Shown here in pieces: positions 41,908 through 51,434 of a DNA stretch of 64,000 nt. Source of the DNA: an uncultured Litoreibacter sp. (GTDB lineage: Bacteria; Pseudomonadota; Alphaproteobacteria; Rhodobacterales; Rhodobacteraceae). Each line of letters begins with the position of its first letter. Positions within the stretch are counted from its first letter, which is position 1. The DNA lies in the NCBI GenBank assembly GCA_947504205.1, contig CANNGL010000004.1, forward strand, positions 248,001 to 312,000. Reading direction: 5' to 3'. The notes under the pieces are model-generated. The model searched no databases, was not told the origin of the DNA, and was given only the letters and a program-made list of their open reading frames with translations. Position numbers and translations under genes: made by a program.

Positions 41908-43341
41908 ATGACAAAATTCTCTGAGCTTCCGCTCCATACAAAAGTCCTCAAAGCGATTGAGGAAGCAGGCTATACACAGCCAACCCCAATCCAAGAAGGC
42001 GCGATCCCGCCGGCCTGTGAAGGCCGCGATGTTCTGGGCATCGCTCAGACGGGTACCGGTAAAACCGCAAGCTTCACTTTGCCGATGATCACGGCGCTGA
42101 ACCGCGGGCGCGCGCGGGCGCGTATGCCAAGGTCTCTCGTACTGGCACCGACCCGCGAGCTTGCAGCGCAAGTTGCTGAAAACTTTGACCAATATGCAAA
42201 ATATACGAAGCTCACAAAAGCGCTTCTGATCGGCGGCGTTTCGTTCAAGGAGCAGGACGCGCTGATTGATCGGGGCGTGGACGTGCTGATTGCCACGCCG
42301 GGCCGTCTGCTGGACCATTTCGAGCGCGGCAAGCTGATCTTGTCGGATGTGAAGATCATGGTTGTTGATGAAGCCGACAGAATGCTTGATATGGGGTTCA
42401 TCCCCGATATTGAACGTATTTTCGGCCTGACGCCATTTACACGGCAAACCCTGTTCTTCTCCGCCACCATGGCACCCGAGATTGAGCGGATCACCAATAC
42501 CTTCCTGTCCAATCCGGCGCGCGTGGAGGTGGCCCGACAGGCCACAACGTCGGAGATGATCACGCAGACGGTGTACGAAATAAAAGGCTCCGGGCGCGAC
42601 ATTCCGAAGAAAAAACGTGATTTCCTGCGCCAGCTGATTGATAGCGAAGGCGAGAAAGTCACCAACGGCATCATCTTCTGCAACCGCAAGGTTGATGTAG
42701 ATATCGTCGCTAAGTCATTGAAAAAGCATGGGCACGACGCTGAAGCCATTCACGGCGATCTGGATCAGTCCTACCGGACACGGACCCTTGAAGGGTTCCG
42801 GGACGGCAATATCCGTTTTCTGGTCGCCTCTGATGTGGCCGCGCGTGGTTTGGACATTCCGAATGTCAGCCATGTGTTCAACTTCGATGTGCCAAGTCAC
42901 TCGGAGGACTATGTGCACCGGATTGGCCGTACGGGTCGTGCCGGGCGTGCAGGCACCGCGATGATGATTTCCGCGCCCAAGGACGAAAAGTTGTTGGCGG
43001 GGATCGAGCGACTGATCGAAACAACTATTCCGCGCGGCGAAACTGGCCTGCCTGAGGCAAAAGCCAAAGACGACACCAAGCCCAAGGAAGAAAAGCCAAA
43101 GCGCAGCCGATCCAAAAAGCCGAAAGCTGACGCCGAAAAGCCAGCAGAGGCAGAGGCAGCCGCCGCAGAAGAACCAGCACCGGAAAAGTCGAAGCCTGCT
43201 GACAAGCCAAAGTCAGAGCGGTCTCGTGGCGGACGCGGTCGTGGGCGCAACGAGGATCGTGGCCCCAAGACCGTGGGTCTTGGCGATCACCTGCCTGATT
43301 TTATCGCGCAAAGCTTCGAAGAACGCCGGGAAGCGGGCTAA
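41908..43341 (+). CDS. DEAD-box RNA helicase, RhlE type
   Basis: A 477-residue ATP-dependent RNA helicase. Motifs in order: Q motif YTQPTPIQEGAIPP, motif I AQTGTGKTAS, motif II VVDEADRMLDMGF, motif III SAT, and motif VI YVHRIGRTGRAGRAG. After the core, about 100 residues are rich in Lys, Glu, Ala and Pro, then Arg-Gly (RGGRGRGRNEDRG), a tail likely to bind RNA. The overall pattern is RhlE. It has a 5' leader with a stable hairpin and is convergent with ndh, with two bases between the stops. Confidence 0.93.
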   Translation: MTKFSELPLHTKVLKAIEEAGYTQPTPIQEGAIPPACEGRDVLGIAQTGTGKTASFTLPMITALNRGRARARMPRSLVLAPTRELAAQVAENFDQYAKYTKLTKALLIGGVSFKEQDALIDRGVDVLIATPGRLLDHFERGKLILSDVKIMVVDEADRMLDMGFIPDIERIFGLTPFTRQTLFFSATMAPEIERITNTFLSNPARVEVARQATTSEMITQTVYEIKGSGRDIPKKKRDFLRQLIDSEGEKVTNGIIFCNRKVDVDIVAKSLKKHGHDAEAIHGDLDQSYRTRTLEGFRDGNIRFLVASDVAARGLDIPNVSHVFNFDVPSHSEDYVHRIGRTGRAGRAGTAMMISAPKDEKLLAGIERLIETTIPRGETGLPEAKAKDDTKPKEEKPKRSRSKKPKADAEKPAEAEAAAAEEPAPEKSKPADKPKSERSRGGRGRGRNEDRGPKTVGLGDHLPDFIAQSFEERREAG

Positions 43342-43343
43342 AT

Positions 43344-44618
43344 CTAGCTCTCCGGCGCTTTGTCGCGATGCAGTATCAGGCGCACGCCTCGCTGCCATGT
43401 GATATACGACCACAACCAGTTCAGCACGACAAAAAGCCTGTTCCTGAAGCCGATCAGGAAGTAGACATGGGCCGCACCCCAAAGCAGCCAGCCCAGAAAT
43501 CCGGTGACCTTTAATCCAAAGATGTCTGCAACCGCGCGATTTCGCCCGATCGTGGCCAACGCCCCTGCATCGCGGTAACGAAACGCTTTTTCAAAAGCCC
43601 GTCCCCGCGCCACTGCAGCCAAACGCGATCCGACATATTGGCCCATTTGTTTCGCCACAGGTGCTATGCCCGGCAGTGGCATCTCTGCCCCGCTGGGCGT
43701 ATACTCTGCTGTGTCCCCAATGACATAGACGTTTTCAAAACCGACAGGGCGCAGGGTTTTGTCCACAATCACCTGCCCGCCTCGCGCAGGTTCAACCGCG
43801 AGCCATTCAGCCGCCTTGGAGGCCTGAACACCCGCCGCCCAAATCACCGTCTTCGCGGAAATCTCAGTGTCATCGGTCCGGACACCGTCTTCCGAGATGT
43901 CACGTACCATCGTGGAGACGCGCACCTCGACGCCCAGTTTCTCAAGATCCCGCTCCGCGCGCGCTGACAGACGCTCCGCGAAGCTGGGCAATACCCGGGG
44001 ACCCCCTTCAAGCAGGATGATCCGATTGCGGTCTGCATCGAGCCTGCGGAAATCCCGCATCAACGATTGGGCCAGTTCCGAGACAGCCCCAGCCATCTCG
44101 ACGCCGGTGGGCCCTGCCCCGATCACGACAAAGGTTTGATAAGCTTGCGCTAATTCGGGATTGTCCTCCGCAACGATCTCAGCACGCTCGAAGGCCGTCA
44201 GAATTTTCTCGCGCAGCGCATAAGCCTCCTGCAGGGTTTTCAAACCCGGAGCATGCGCCGCCCAATCCTGCCGTGAGAAGTAGCTGTGTCGCGCGCCGGT
44301 CGCCAGGATCAGCGCATCATAGGGCACGGACTGGCCAGCCTCGGTCAAAACCGCTTGCTCTTTGGTATCAACATCCCGAACCCGGTCCATCAAGACCGTC
44401 ACATTTGTCTGATTGCGCAGGACCTGCCGGATCGGCACAGCAATTTCGGCTGGCGTCAAAGCGGCGGTCGCGACCTGATACAGCAAAGGTTGAAAGAGGT
44501 GATGGTTCTGCTGGTCGATCAACGTGATGTCGACCGGCGCTTTCGCCAAGCGTTGTGCTGCGGAAAGCCCCCCAAAACCCGCACCGACGATGACGATCTT
44601 TCGAAGTGGCTCTGCCAT
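43344..44618 (-). CDS. ndh: Type II NADH:quinone oxidoreductase
   Basis: A single-subunit, non-proton-pumping NADH dehydrogenase of 424 residues. The FAD-binding motif is IVIVGAGFGGLSAAQRLA at the N-terminus, the NADH-binding motif is FVVIGAGPTGVEMAGAVSEL, and the C-terminal hydrophobic part (GFLGWLLWGAAHVYFLIGF) attaches it to the membrane. ATG 44618 has AAGGAGG upstream; the longer frame is not likely used. It is near, but separate from, the complex I operon, so the cell has both NADH entry routes. Confidence 0.93.
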   Translation of the reverse strand: MAEPLRKIVIVGAGFGGLSAAQRLAKAPVDITLIDQQNHHLFQPLLYQVATAALTPAEIAVPIRQVLRNQTNVTVLMDRVRDVDTKEQAVLTEAGQSVPYDALILATGARHSYFSRQDWAAHAPGLKTLQEAYALREKILTAFERAEIVAEDNPELAQAYQTFVVIGAGPTGVEMAGAVSELAQSLMRDFRRLDADRNRIILLEGGPRVLPSFAERLSARAERDLEKLGVEVRVSTMVRDISEDGVRTDDTEISAKTVIWAAGVQASKAAEWLAVEPARGGQVIVDKTLRPVGFENVYVIGDTAEYTPSGAEMPLPGIAPVAKQMGQYVGSRLAAVARGRAFEKAFRYRDAGALATIGRNRAVADIFGLKVTGFLGWLLWGAAHVYFLIGFRNRLFVVLNWLWSYITWQRGVRLILHRDKAPES

Positions 44619-44754
44619 CTGGCAGCCCTCCTTGATCTCGTGACATCGGGCCATAACCTGACCCTCTTTTATCTAGTCACGCGCTCTCGGATTACATCCT
44701 CCAAACCTGAAAAATCGTAAGCTGTGTGGCGGCAGTTCACCACGCTGACAGCCT

Positions 44755-46419
44755 TTAAGCTGCCAGACGCGAGATCAGCACAGAGACTTCCGGTTTTTTG
44801 CCAATTTCTTCCTGTGCCGTTTGGCGCACAATCCGCCGGATCGCCTCCTCCAGTTTGTCGTCATCGAGGATTGTCTTGTCATCCGCGCGCCCCAGAAACT
44901 GGCCCACTTCATCTTCGATCAACTCGGCCAGTGCGGCTTTCGAGCGACCGACCTCCGGCAGGCCACGCAGGTCACACCACGCATCCAGCAGCGGTTCGTC
45001 TTCTTCATCGATCAACACACCAATGACAGCAACTCCGTTCAGTGCCATGCGAATACGGTCTCGCACGATGCCGTCCATCGCTCCGATCTGGGTCGACCCG
45101 TCCAGATAGGTCCGCCCCGTTTCGACAAATTCGACCACCTCGGGCCGGTTGCCCGACAAGGACACCATCGTTCCGTTAGGCGCCACGACCGAGGCTATGC
45201 CCGTGCTCTCGCCCAGTTTCGCATGTTCCCGCAGCATCCGGTGTTCGCCGTGCATTGGAACCAGAATTTGCGGCTGCACCAACTGGTGCATCTCCTGCAG
45301 ATCAGGGCGGTTGGCATGGCCCGAGACATGAATATCGGCCAGTTTGTCGTCAATCACATCAACGCCCATCTCCGACAGGGCATTCACGATACGACCAACC
45401 GAGACTTCGTTGCCCGGAATGGTTTTGGAAGAGAACAGAAACAGGTCCCCCTCTTTCAGGGTCAAACCTTGATACTTGCCGCGACTAAGCTGCGCAGACG
45501 CCGCGCGCCGTTCGCCTTGGGAGCCGGTCGCAAGCAGCATCAGATTGCCACGAGGGATATCGCGCGCCTCTTCCGGGCTGACGACAGCCGGAAAATCCTT
45601 CACGACGCCGGTCTCCACGCCCGCCGTGATCATCCGGCGCATGGCACGGCCCAGAAGCACCACCGAGCGCCCCGCCGCGATGCCTGCATCTGCAAGTGTC
45701 TTTACCCGCGCAATGTTTGAGGCAAAGGTCGTTGCCACAACCATGCCCTCCGCCTCTTGCACGATTTTCCGGATGTTTGGTCCAACCAGCGCTTCAGAGC
45801 GCCCTTCGGCGAAGGAAAACACATTGGTTGAATCGCAGACCAGCGCTTTCACCGGACCAAGACTCGACCACGCGCCGCGATCAAATGGCTCGCCCAGTCC
45901 TGGGGTTTCATCAATCTTGAAGTCGCCCGAATGCACCACGCGGCCTTCCGGCGTGTCGATGATCAGGGCACTGGATTCCGGAATCGAGTGTGAAATAGGC
46001 ATGAAGCCTACCTTGAACGGACCAACGCTCACCTGCTCGGGCATTGCGCCCACTGTGTGCACTTCGTCACCGTGAAAGCCGTGTTCATCCATCTTCAGCC
46101 GCGCGATATGCGCTGTGAATTTCCGCGCATAGATCGGGACATCGAGACGGCCGAAAAGATGGCCAACCGCGCCCACATGATCTTCATGCGCATGCGTGAT
46201 GAAAATTGCATCCAACTGGTCGCGGCGCTCCGCGATCCAGTCGATATCCGGGAAGATCAGATCAACGCCGGGTGAGCCATCCATATCTGGAAAAGTTACA
46301 CCGGCATCCACCATGATAAATCGCTCCGAGCCCTTCGCTCCGTAGCCATAGAGGTACATGTTCATACCGACTTCACCCGCCCCACCGAGGGGCAGGTACA
46401 CAAGTCTTTCGCCTGTCAT
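44755..46419 (-). CDS. rnj: Ribonuclease J
   Basis: A beta-CASP metallo-beta-lactamase ribonuclease of 554 residues with 5'-3' exonuclease and endonuclease activity in RNA decay and rRNA maturation. The metal motif is FITHAHEDHVGAVGH, a further ligand is in VHSGDFKIDE, and beta-CASP motifs follow (LLLATGSQGE-type segment written LMLLATGSQGE; ISVHVSGHANRP-like DIHVSGHANRP). ATG 46419 is reached directly after the coaX stop (TAATATG); the frame also contains ATG 46446 inside coaX. It is the last gene of the long minus-strand run that includes birA and coaX. Confidence 0.95.
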   Translation of the reverse strand: MTGERLVYLPLGGAGEVGMNMYLYGYGAKGSERFIMVDAGVTFPDMDGSPGVDLIFPDIDWIAERRDQLDAIFITHAHEDHVGAVGHLFGRLDVPIYARKFTAHIARLKMDEHGFHGDEVHTVGAMPEQVSVGPFKVGFMPISHSIPESSALIIDTPEGRVVHSGDFKIDETPGLGEPFDRGAWSSLGPVKALVCDSTNVFSFAEGRSEALVGPNIRKIVQEAEGMVVATTFASNIARVKTLADAGIAAGRSVVLLGRAMRRMITAGVETGVVKDFPAVVSPEEARDIPRGNLMLLATGSQGERRAASAQLSRGKYQGLTLKEGDLFLFSSKTIPGNEVSVGRIVNALSEMGVDVIDDKLADIHVSGHANRPDLQEMHQLVQPQILVPMHGEHRMLREHAKLGESTGIASVVAPNGTMVSLSGNRPEVVEFVETGRTYLDGSTQIGAMDGIVRDRIRMALNGVAVIGVLIDEEDEPLLDAWCDLRGLPEVGRSKAALAELIEDEVGQFLGRADDKTILDDDKLEEAIRRIVRQTAQEEIGKKPEVSVLISRLAA

Positions 46420-46420
46420 A

Positions 46421-47194
46421 TTATTGTTGCTTTCTATTGTAGTCATTGATGACGACGAGGCCGTGAATGGTCAGGTCATCATTGAATTCGTCAAAAAGAT
46501 CGGCGGATTGCTGAAACAAAGGTGCCAGCCCGCCGGTTGAAATTATTTTCATGGGCCGCTCGCGCTCGGCTTTTATGCGGTCACAGATCTCACGCACAAG
46601 ACCCACATAGCCCCAGAAGACGCCCGATTGCATACAGGCGACCGTGTTGGTCCCGATCACCGCCTGCGGACGGGTGATATCCACATGCGGAAGTGCAGCG
46701 GCGGCCTGATGCAGCGCCTCCAGCGACAAGTTCACACCCGGCGCGATGACACCACCAATATAGGCACCGTCCTTGGCCACCACGTCAAAGGTTGTCGCGG
46801 TTCCAAAGTCGACGATGATCAGATCACCTCCGTAAAGATCGTGCCCCGCGACCGTATTTACAAGCCTGTCCGGCCCAACTTGCGTGCCCTCGTCGACGCG
46901 CACGTCTACCGGAAGCACACACCCTTCCTTGCCGACCACAATGGGCCGGGTGTTGAAGTAGCGATCCGAGAAAACACGCAGGTTGAATACCACACGCGGC
47001 ACAGTCGAAGAGATAATCACCTCGGTGATATCTGCCTCGATCTCCTGGAATTTCATCAGACTGGAGAGCCAGACGTAATACTGGTCTGCTGTGCGCTGCC
47101 ATTCGGTTGAGGTGCGCCATGTGGCGATAAATTCGGTGCCGTCCCAGATCGAGAACAGCGTGTTGGTGTTGCCGCAGTCAATCGCGAGAAGCAT
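46421..47194 (-). CDS. coaX: Type III pantothenate kinase
   Basis: Phosphorylates pantothenate, the first step of coenzyme A synthesis. The 257-residue ASKHA-fold protein has the phosphate loop MLLAIDCGNTNTLFSIWDG, the ADP-site stretch IIVDFGTATTFDVV and PGVNLSLEALHQAAAALPHV. AGGAGG precedes ATG 47194. A 468-bp gap lies between birA and this gene, and a promoter-like pair of boxes in it may start a separate coaX-rnj transcript. Confidence 0.95.
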   Translation of the reverse strand: MLLAIDCGNTNTLFSIWDGTEFIATWRTSTEWQRTADQYYVWLSSLMKFQEIEADITEVIISSTVPRVVFNLRVFSDRYFNTRPIVVGKEGCVLPVDVRVDEGTQVGPDRLVNTVAGHDLYGGDLIIVDFGTATTFDVVAKDGAYIGGVIAPGVNLSLEALHQAAAALPHVDITRPQAVIGTNTVACMQSGVFWGYVGLVREICDRIKAERERPMKIISTGGLAPLFQQSADLFDEFNDDLTIHGLVVINDYNRKQQ

Positions 47195-47662
47195 AGGCGC
47201 CTCCTGAACAGATACGCGGAAGGGGCAGGCCCCTTGATGTCGTCATTCTCAAATTGTCCTTTCAAGACATGGATACTGCGCGTCTTTTCCGGTCTGCACG
47301 CAAGACCTGTTGCGCGCAGCCTTAGCCGCTTGTTGCGCAAAGGTCAAAGCATGCGCTCGGGTGCATTACCTTTCATTCACGCATTGCGGCTACACCCCAT
47401 CCCCGGTACCGCGTGGGTCCGGGGCGTAAATCCCGGCTCACAGAAACACAGCAGAGGGTTCGCCTCCCGGCCAACCTGCGCAGATTTCGGGACAGGGCCT
47501 TCAACCCTGCATCAGGACCCGCTGTTTTTGACGGCGCCGTCATTTCCCCATTGTTGCGACGCAACACGGTTTGAGTTCCCCCACCCTCACCTTGCGAGGC
47601 TCATGGCATACCGACACGGGGTTGCCGTGGGTCTGATTATTTGTGCAGGGCTGGCCGTGGTC
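47195..47662. other. Gene-free spacer (468 bp) between birA and coaX
   Basis: No reading frame here looks coding: the longest minus-strand frame (64 codons) has no ribosome site and low-quality sequence. The spacer holds a perfect 14-bp palindrome TGACGGCGCCGTCA (47529-47542), an inverted repeat GTTGCG-A-CGCAAC (47553-47565), and a promoter-like sequence for coaX. It could be a decayed gene or a regulatory region. Confidence 0.5.
47319..47347 (-). promoter_or_regulatory. Possible promoter for coaX-rnj
   Basis: On the minus strand, TTGACC (47347-47342) is followed after 17 bp by TAAGGC (47324-47319). The -35 box is good, the -10 box weak. Transcripts would start roughly 115-120 bases before coaX. 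Confidence 0.35.
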
Positions 47663-48451
47663 TCAGAAAAACACGTCGCCGGCAGGGATCTCGACTATGC
47701 CCTCTGCCGTGCGCAGGATCAGATTTCCGGCCTCATCGACCGTATCAAAGGTGCCAATATAAGTGTCACGCACAGTCCGGGCCGTAATCACCTCACCAAT
47801 CCGCGCTGCATTCTGCAACCAGAGTCTTCGGATCGGATCAATTCCAAGCTTGCGAAACGCGCGCTCGTGATCTGCGTAAATGCCCGCAAACCAGAACAGG
47901 AAATCCTCCGGCGTGACACGGGCACCACCCTGAGCGTGAAGGGCCACAGGGCGAAAGGCGCCCTCCTCCACCTGCGTGGCCTCCGGGGCTGCGATCAGAT
48001 TGACACCGATACCGATGGAGAGCCAATCCACTCCTCCACCGCGCCCACTGCTTTCCAGAAGAATACCCGCGACCTTGCCCCCGTCCAGCAGCACATCGTT
48101 AGGCCATTTCAGGGCCAATCGTTTTGGGTCGATGGATTTGGACAGCGTGTCATAAAGGGCGATGGACGCCACGAAACTGCGCAGCGCCGCCTGCTGAGGT
48201 GGATCCCCATCCAACGGCAGAAACAGCGTTGCTGCGAAATTTCCTTCGGGGGCCGTCCACGCCCGGCCTCTGCGCCCGGTGGGCACAGACTGCCGCTTGG
48301 ACATGATCCATGTGGGTCCGCTCAGTTCTGACGCCCGCCTGCGGGCCTCGGCCATCGTGCTGTCAGTGTCTTCCAGCACGATCCGGGCGTAGTCATCCGG
48401 CCAGATCTGCCTCAGTTGGGGATGCTCCCAAAGCGGCGTGTCAGTTGACAA
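47663..48451 (-). CDS. birA: Biotin-[acetyl-CoA-carboxylase] ligase
   Basis: Attaches biotin to the carboxyl-carrier subunit. About 262 residues, without an N-terminal DNA-binding domain, so it is the catalytic-only form. Motifs: [11 protein letters not shown], the biotin-site loop [15 protein letters not shown], and [20 protein letters not shown]. The start is uncertain; TTG 48451, overlapping the end of nuoN, gives a family-like N-terminus, and no good ATG exists in the right place. In Paracoccus the reading frame after the last complex I gene is likewise BirA-like, which matches this order. Confidence 0.9.
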   Translation of the reverse strand: MSTDTPLWEHPQLRQIWPDDYARIVLEDTDSTMAEARRRASELSGPTWIMSKRQSVPTGRRGRAWTAPEGNFAATLFLPLDGDPPQQAALRSFVASIALYDTLSKSIDPKRLALKWPNDVLLDGGKVAGILLESSGRGGGVDWLSIGIGVNLIAAPEATQVEEGAFRPVALHAQGGARVTPEDFLFWFAGIYADHERAFRKLGIDPIRRLWLQNAARIGEVITARTVRDTYIGTFDTVDEAGNLILRTAEGIVEIPAGDVFF

Positions 48452-49880
48452 GAGATCCAGCCGCGGCCATCGCGAGACCTTCGATGCCAAACAGGTTGAT
48501 GACACCCACCAGCATCACGGCGGCCGAGCCCATTAGCAGCACCCAAGCCACCGGTGTGATCGAGCCATCCAGCGCGTCGCGCTCCTCGCCGAAATACATG
48601 AAGTAGATAATCCGCAGGTAGTAGAATGCACCGATGACCGAGGCGATGACGCCCGCGACCGCCAGCCAGACCATGCCCGCGTCCACTGCCGCTTTCAGCA
48701 CGTAGAACTTGCCGAAGAAGCCCACCATTGGTGGGATGCCCGCCAGCGAGAACAGCAAGATAAGCATTGCCAAGGCGCGGCCCGGTTGCACTTTCGAATA
48801 CATCTGCAAGCTGTCGATATCGGTGACGGGTTGCCCGTCTTTCTCCATCGACAGAATGAACGCGAATGTGCCGATATTCATCGTGACGTAAATCGCCATG
48901 TAGATCAGCATCGCCTGAACCCCTTCAGCGGTGCCGGCGGCAAGGCCCATCAAGGCAAAGCCCATATGTGCGATCGAGGAATAGGCCATCAGACGCTTGA
49001 TATCGCGCTGCCCAATCGCGGCAATCGCGCCAAGAAACATCGAAGCGACGGACAGGAAGGCCACGATCTGCGTCCAGTCGGCTGTCGCCCCGCCGAATGC
49101 GTCATGTGCCACACGCGCGAACAGCGCCATGGCAGCCACTTTCGGAGCCGTTGCGAAAAACGCCGTGATTGGTGTGGGGGAGCCTTCGTAAACGTCTGGT
49201 GTCCACATATGGAATGGTGCGGCAGAGACCTTGAAAGCCAGACCTGCGAAAACGAAGACCAGACCAAAGAGCAGGCCCAGCGAGATCGGCCCGTCAGACG
49301 CGGTTGTTACGATGCCAGAGAACAGGGTCGTGCCTGCGTATCCGTAGACCAGCGATGCCCCATAGAGCAGCATACCCGAGCTGAGCGCGCCCAGAACGAA
49401 GTATTTAAGCCCCGCCTCTGTCGAGCGCACGCTGTCGCGACGCAGGGCCGCTACCACATAGAGCGAGAGCGATTGCAGCTCCAGCCCCATGTAAAGCGCC
49501 ATCAGATCACCTGCAGAGACCATCATCATCATGCCGACCACAGCCAGTGCCACAAGGATCGGATACTCAAAGCGCAGCAGGTCCTGACGCGTCATGAAGT
49601 CCTGGCTCAGAAGTAGAATTGCGGCGGCCGATAGCAAGATCATCACCTTCGCAAAACGGGAGAACGCGTCGTCGATAAACGCGCCACCAAAGGCCGTTTG
49701 CGTACCTTCCCCGGCGAACCCGATCCAGGCTGCCAGTATTACGAACAAACCTGCCGTGGCCCAAAGGATCAGAGGGGCTGTCTTGTCTTTGCCGGTATAG
49801 ACCGCCCCGATCAGGGCCAGCATCGCGTAGACCGCCAGAACGATCTCGGGCAAAAGCGTATTCAGGTCAGCTTGGATCAT
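48441..49880 (-). CDS. nuoN: NADH-quinone oxidoreductase subunit N
   Basis: One of three antiporter-like proton-pumping subunits of the complex I membrane arm. 479 residues, about fourteen helices, with the conserved lysine segment [19 protein letters not shown] and [16 protein letters not shown]. It follows nuoM after 9 bases and overlaps the presumed birA start. Confidence 0.96.
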   Translation of the reverse strand: MIQADLNTLLPEIVLAVYAMLALIGAVYTGKDKTAPLILWATAGLFVILAAWIGFAGEGTQTAFGGAFIDDAFSRFAKVMILLSAAAILLLSQDFMTRQDLLRFEYPILVALAVVGMMMMVSAGDLMALYMGLELQSLSLYVVAALRRDSVRSTEAGLKYFVLGALSSGMLLYGASLVYGYAGTTLFSGIVTTASDGPISLGLLFGLVFVFAGLAFKVSAAPFHMWTPDVYEGSPTPITAFFATAPKVAAMALFARVAHDAFGGATADWTQIVAFLSVASMFLGAIAAIGQRDIKRLMAYSSIAHMGFALMGLAAGTAEGVQAMLIYMAIYVTMNIGTFAFILSMEKDGQPVTDIDSLQMYSKVQPGRALAMLILLFSLAGIPPMVGFFGKFYVLKAAVDAGMVWLAVAGVIASVIGAFYYLRIIYFMYFGEERDALDGSITPVAWVLLMGSAAVMLVGVINLFGIEGLAMAAAGSLVN

Positions 49881-49889
49881 TCTCTTACC

Positions 49890-51434
49890 TCAATGCCCAG
49901 CCATGTGGGTGACGATGCCACTGTCCAGAACAGCGGTCGTGTAGTTGTTAATCAACGCCGAGACCGACGGACCGATCATATCGAGGATCGGTGCGGGATA
50001 GACGCCAAACAGAATTGTCATAAAGACCAGCGGCGCAAAGATCGCGCGCTCGCGGCCGGTCATATCCGTGATCGATTTCAGGCTTTCCTTTATCAGATCG
50101 CCCATCACGACCCGACGATAGAGCCACAGCGCATAGGCCGCCGACAGGATCACACCTGTTGTGGCGAACATCGCGATCCATGTGTTTTTCTGGAAGATGC
50201 CCATCAATGTCAGGAATTCACCAATAAAACCGGATGTGCCCGGCAGGCCGACATTGGCCATGGTGAACAGCATGAAGATCAGCGCATAGGCTGGCATCCT
50301 GTTTACAAGGCCGCCATAGGCGTCGATCTCACGGGTATGCATCCGGTCATAGATCACTCCGACGCAGAGGAAGAGCGCGCCAGAGATAAAGCCGTGACTG
50401 ATCATCTGGAAGATAGCGCCGTCGATCCCCTGCTGGTTCACCGCAAAGATGCCCATGGTCACGTATCCCATATGGGCTACGGATGAATAGGCGATCAGCT
50501 TTTTCATGTCGTGCTGCGCCAGCGCGACGAGAGAGGTGTAGACAATCGCAATAACCGACAGCCACAAGACCAGCGGTCCCATCACCTCGGACCCGACAGG
50601 GAACATCGGCAGGGAGAAGCGCAGGAAGCCGTAACCGCCCATCTTCAACAGGATCGCCGCAAGAACAACAGACCCCGCCGTCGGCGCCTGCACGTGCGCA
50701 TCGGGCAACCAGGTGTGCACCGGCCACATCGGCATCTTCACAGCGAATGACGCAAAAAACGCGAGGAACATCAATGTCTGTGCGCCGCCCATGATCTGGA
50801 TACCCAGAAGCGAGAAATTCTCTGAGCCGAACTGATGGCTCAGCAGCGTCGGGATATCCGTCGTGCCTGCATCAAGATACATGTAGATCATTGCCACCAG
50901 CATCAGGACCGAGCCCAGCAGCGTGTAGAGGAAGAATTTGAAGGAGGCGTAGATACGCTCCTTGCCACCCCAAATCCCGATGATCAGGAACATTGGGATC
51001 AGGCCCGCCTCGAAGAACAGGTAGAACAGGATCAGATCGAGCGCGCAGAAGACGCCGATCATCAGCGTTTCCAGCACAAGAAACGCGATCATGTAATCTT
51101 TGACGCGGGTCTTCACATCCCAGCAGGACGCAATGACCAATGGCATCAGGAAGGTGGTCAGCAGGACGAAGAGGATCGAGATACCATCAACGCCCATCTT
51201 GTATTGCAGGCCCAGCAGCCATTCGCGCTCTTCCACGAACTGGAAGTCCGGATTGGCCGGATCAAAGCCGGTATAGAGGAAGATCGACAGAACAAAGGTC
51301 AGTGTCGTCGCGGCCAGAGCCACCCATTTGGCATTGCGCTGCGCAGCCTCGTCATCGCCACGCAGGAACAGCGCGAGAATAGCCGCCGCTACTGAAGGGA
51401 TGAAAATGATGAGGGAAAGAAGTGAGTCCTGCAT
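49890..51434 (-). CDS. nuoM: NADH-quinone oxidoreductase subunit M
   Basis: Antiporter-like proton-pumping subunit of complex I, 514 residues. The family signature is seen in [20 protein letters not shown] with [15 protein letters not shown] next, and in [18 protein letters not shown]. The start base is shared with the nuoL stop region, so the two genes overlap by one base. Confidence 0.96.
   Translation of the reverse strand: MQDSLLSLIIFIPSVAAAILALFLRGDDEAAQRNAKWVALAATTLTFVLSIFLYTGFDPANPDFQFVEEREWLLGLQYKMGVDGISILFVLLTTFLMPLVIASCWDVKTRVKDYMIAFLVLETLMIGVFCALDLILFYLFFEAGLIPMFLIIGIWGGKERIYASFKFFLYTLLGSVLMLVAMIYMYLDAGTTDIPTLLSHQFGSENFSLLGIQIMGGAQTLMFLAFFASFAVKMPMWPVHTWLPDAHVQAPTAGSVVLAAILLKMGGYGFLRFSLPMFPVGSEVMGPLVLWLSVIAIVYTSLVALAQHDMKKLIAYSSVAHMGYVTMGIFAVNQQGIDGAIFQMISHGFISGALFLCVGVIYDRMHTREIDAYGGLVNRMPAYALIFMLFTMANVGLPGTSGFIGEFLTLMGIFQKNTWIAMFATTGVILSAAYALWLYRRVVMGDLIKESLKSITDMTGRERAIFAPLVFMTILFGVYPAPILDMIGPSVSALINNYTTAVLDSGIVTHMAGH

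Noticed and set aside
47373-47567. Minus-strand 64-codon frame in the birA-coaX gap
   Set aside because: No ribosome site, very basic and cysteine-scattered sequence, and it spans both palindromes; not a convincing gene.
47234-48331. Plus-strand open frame (365 codons) across the birA-coaX gap and birA
   Set aside because: Most of it is antisense to birA; no ribosome site or domain; the part in the gap looks non-coding.
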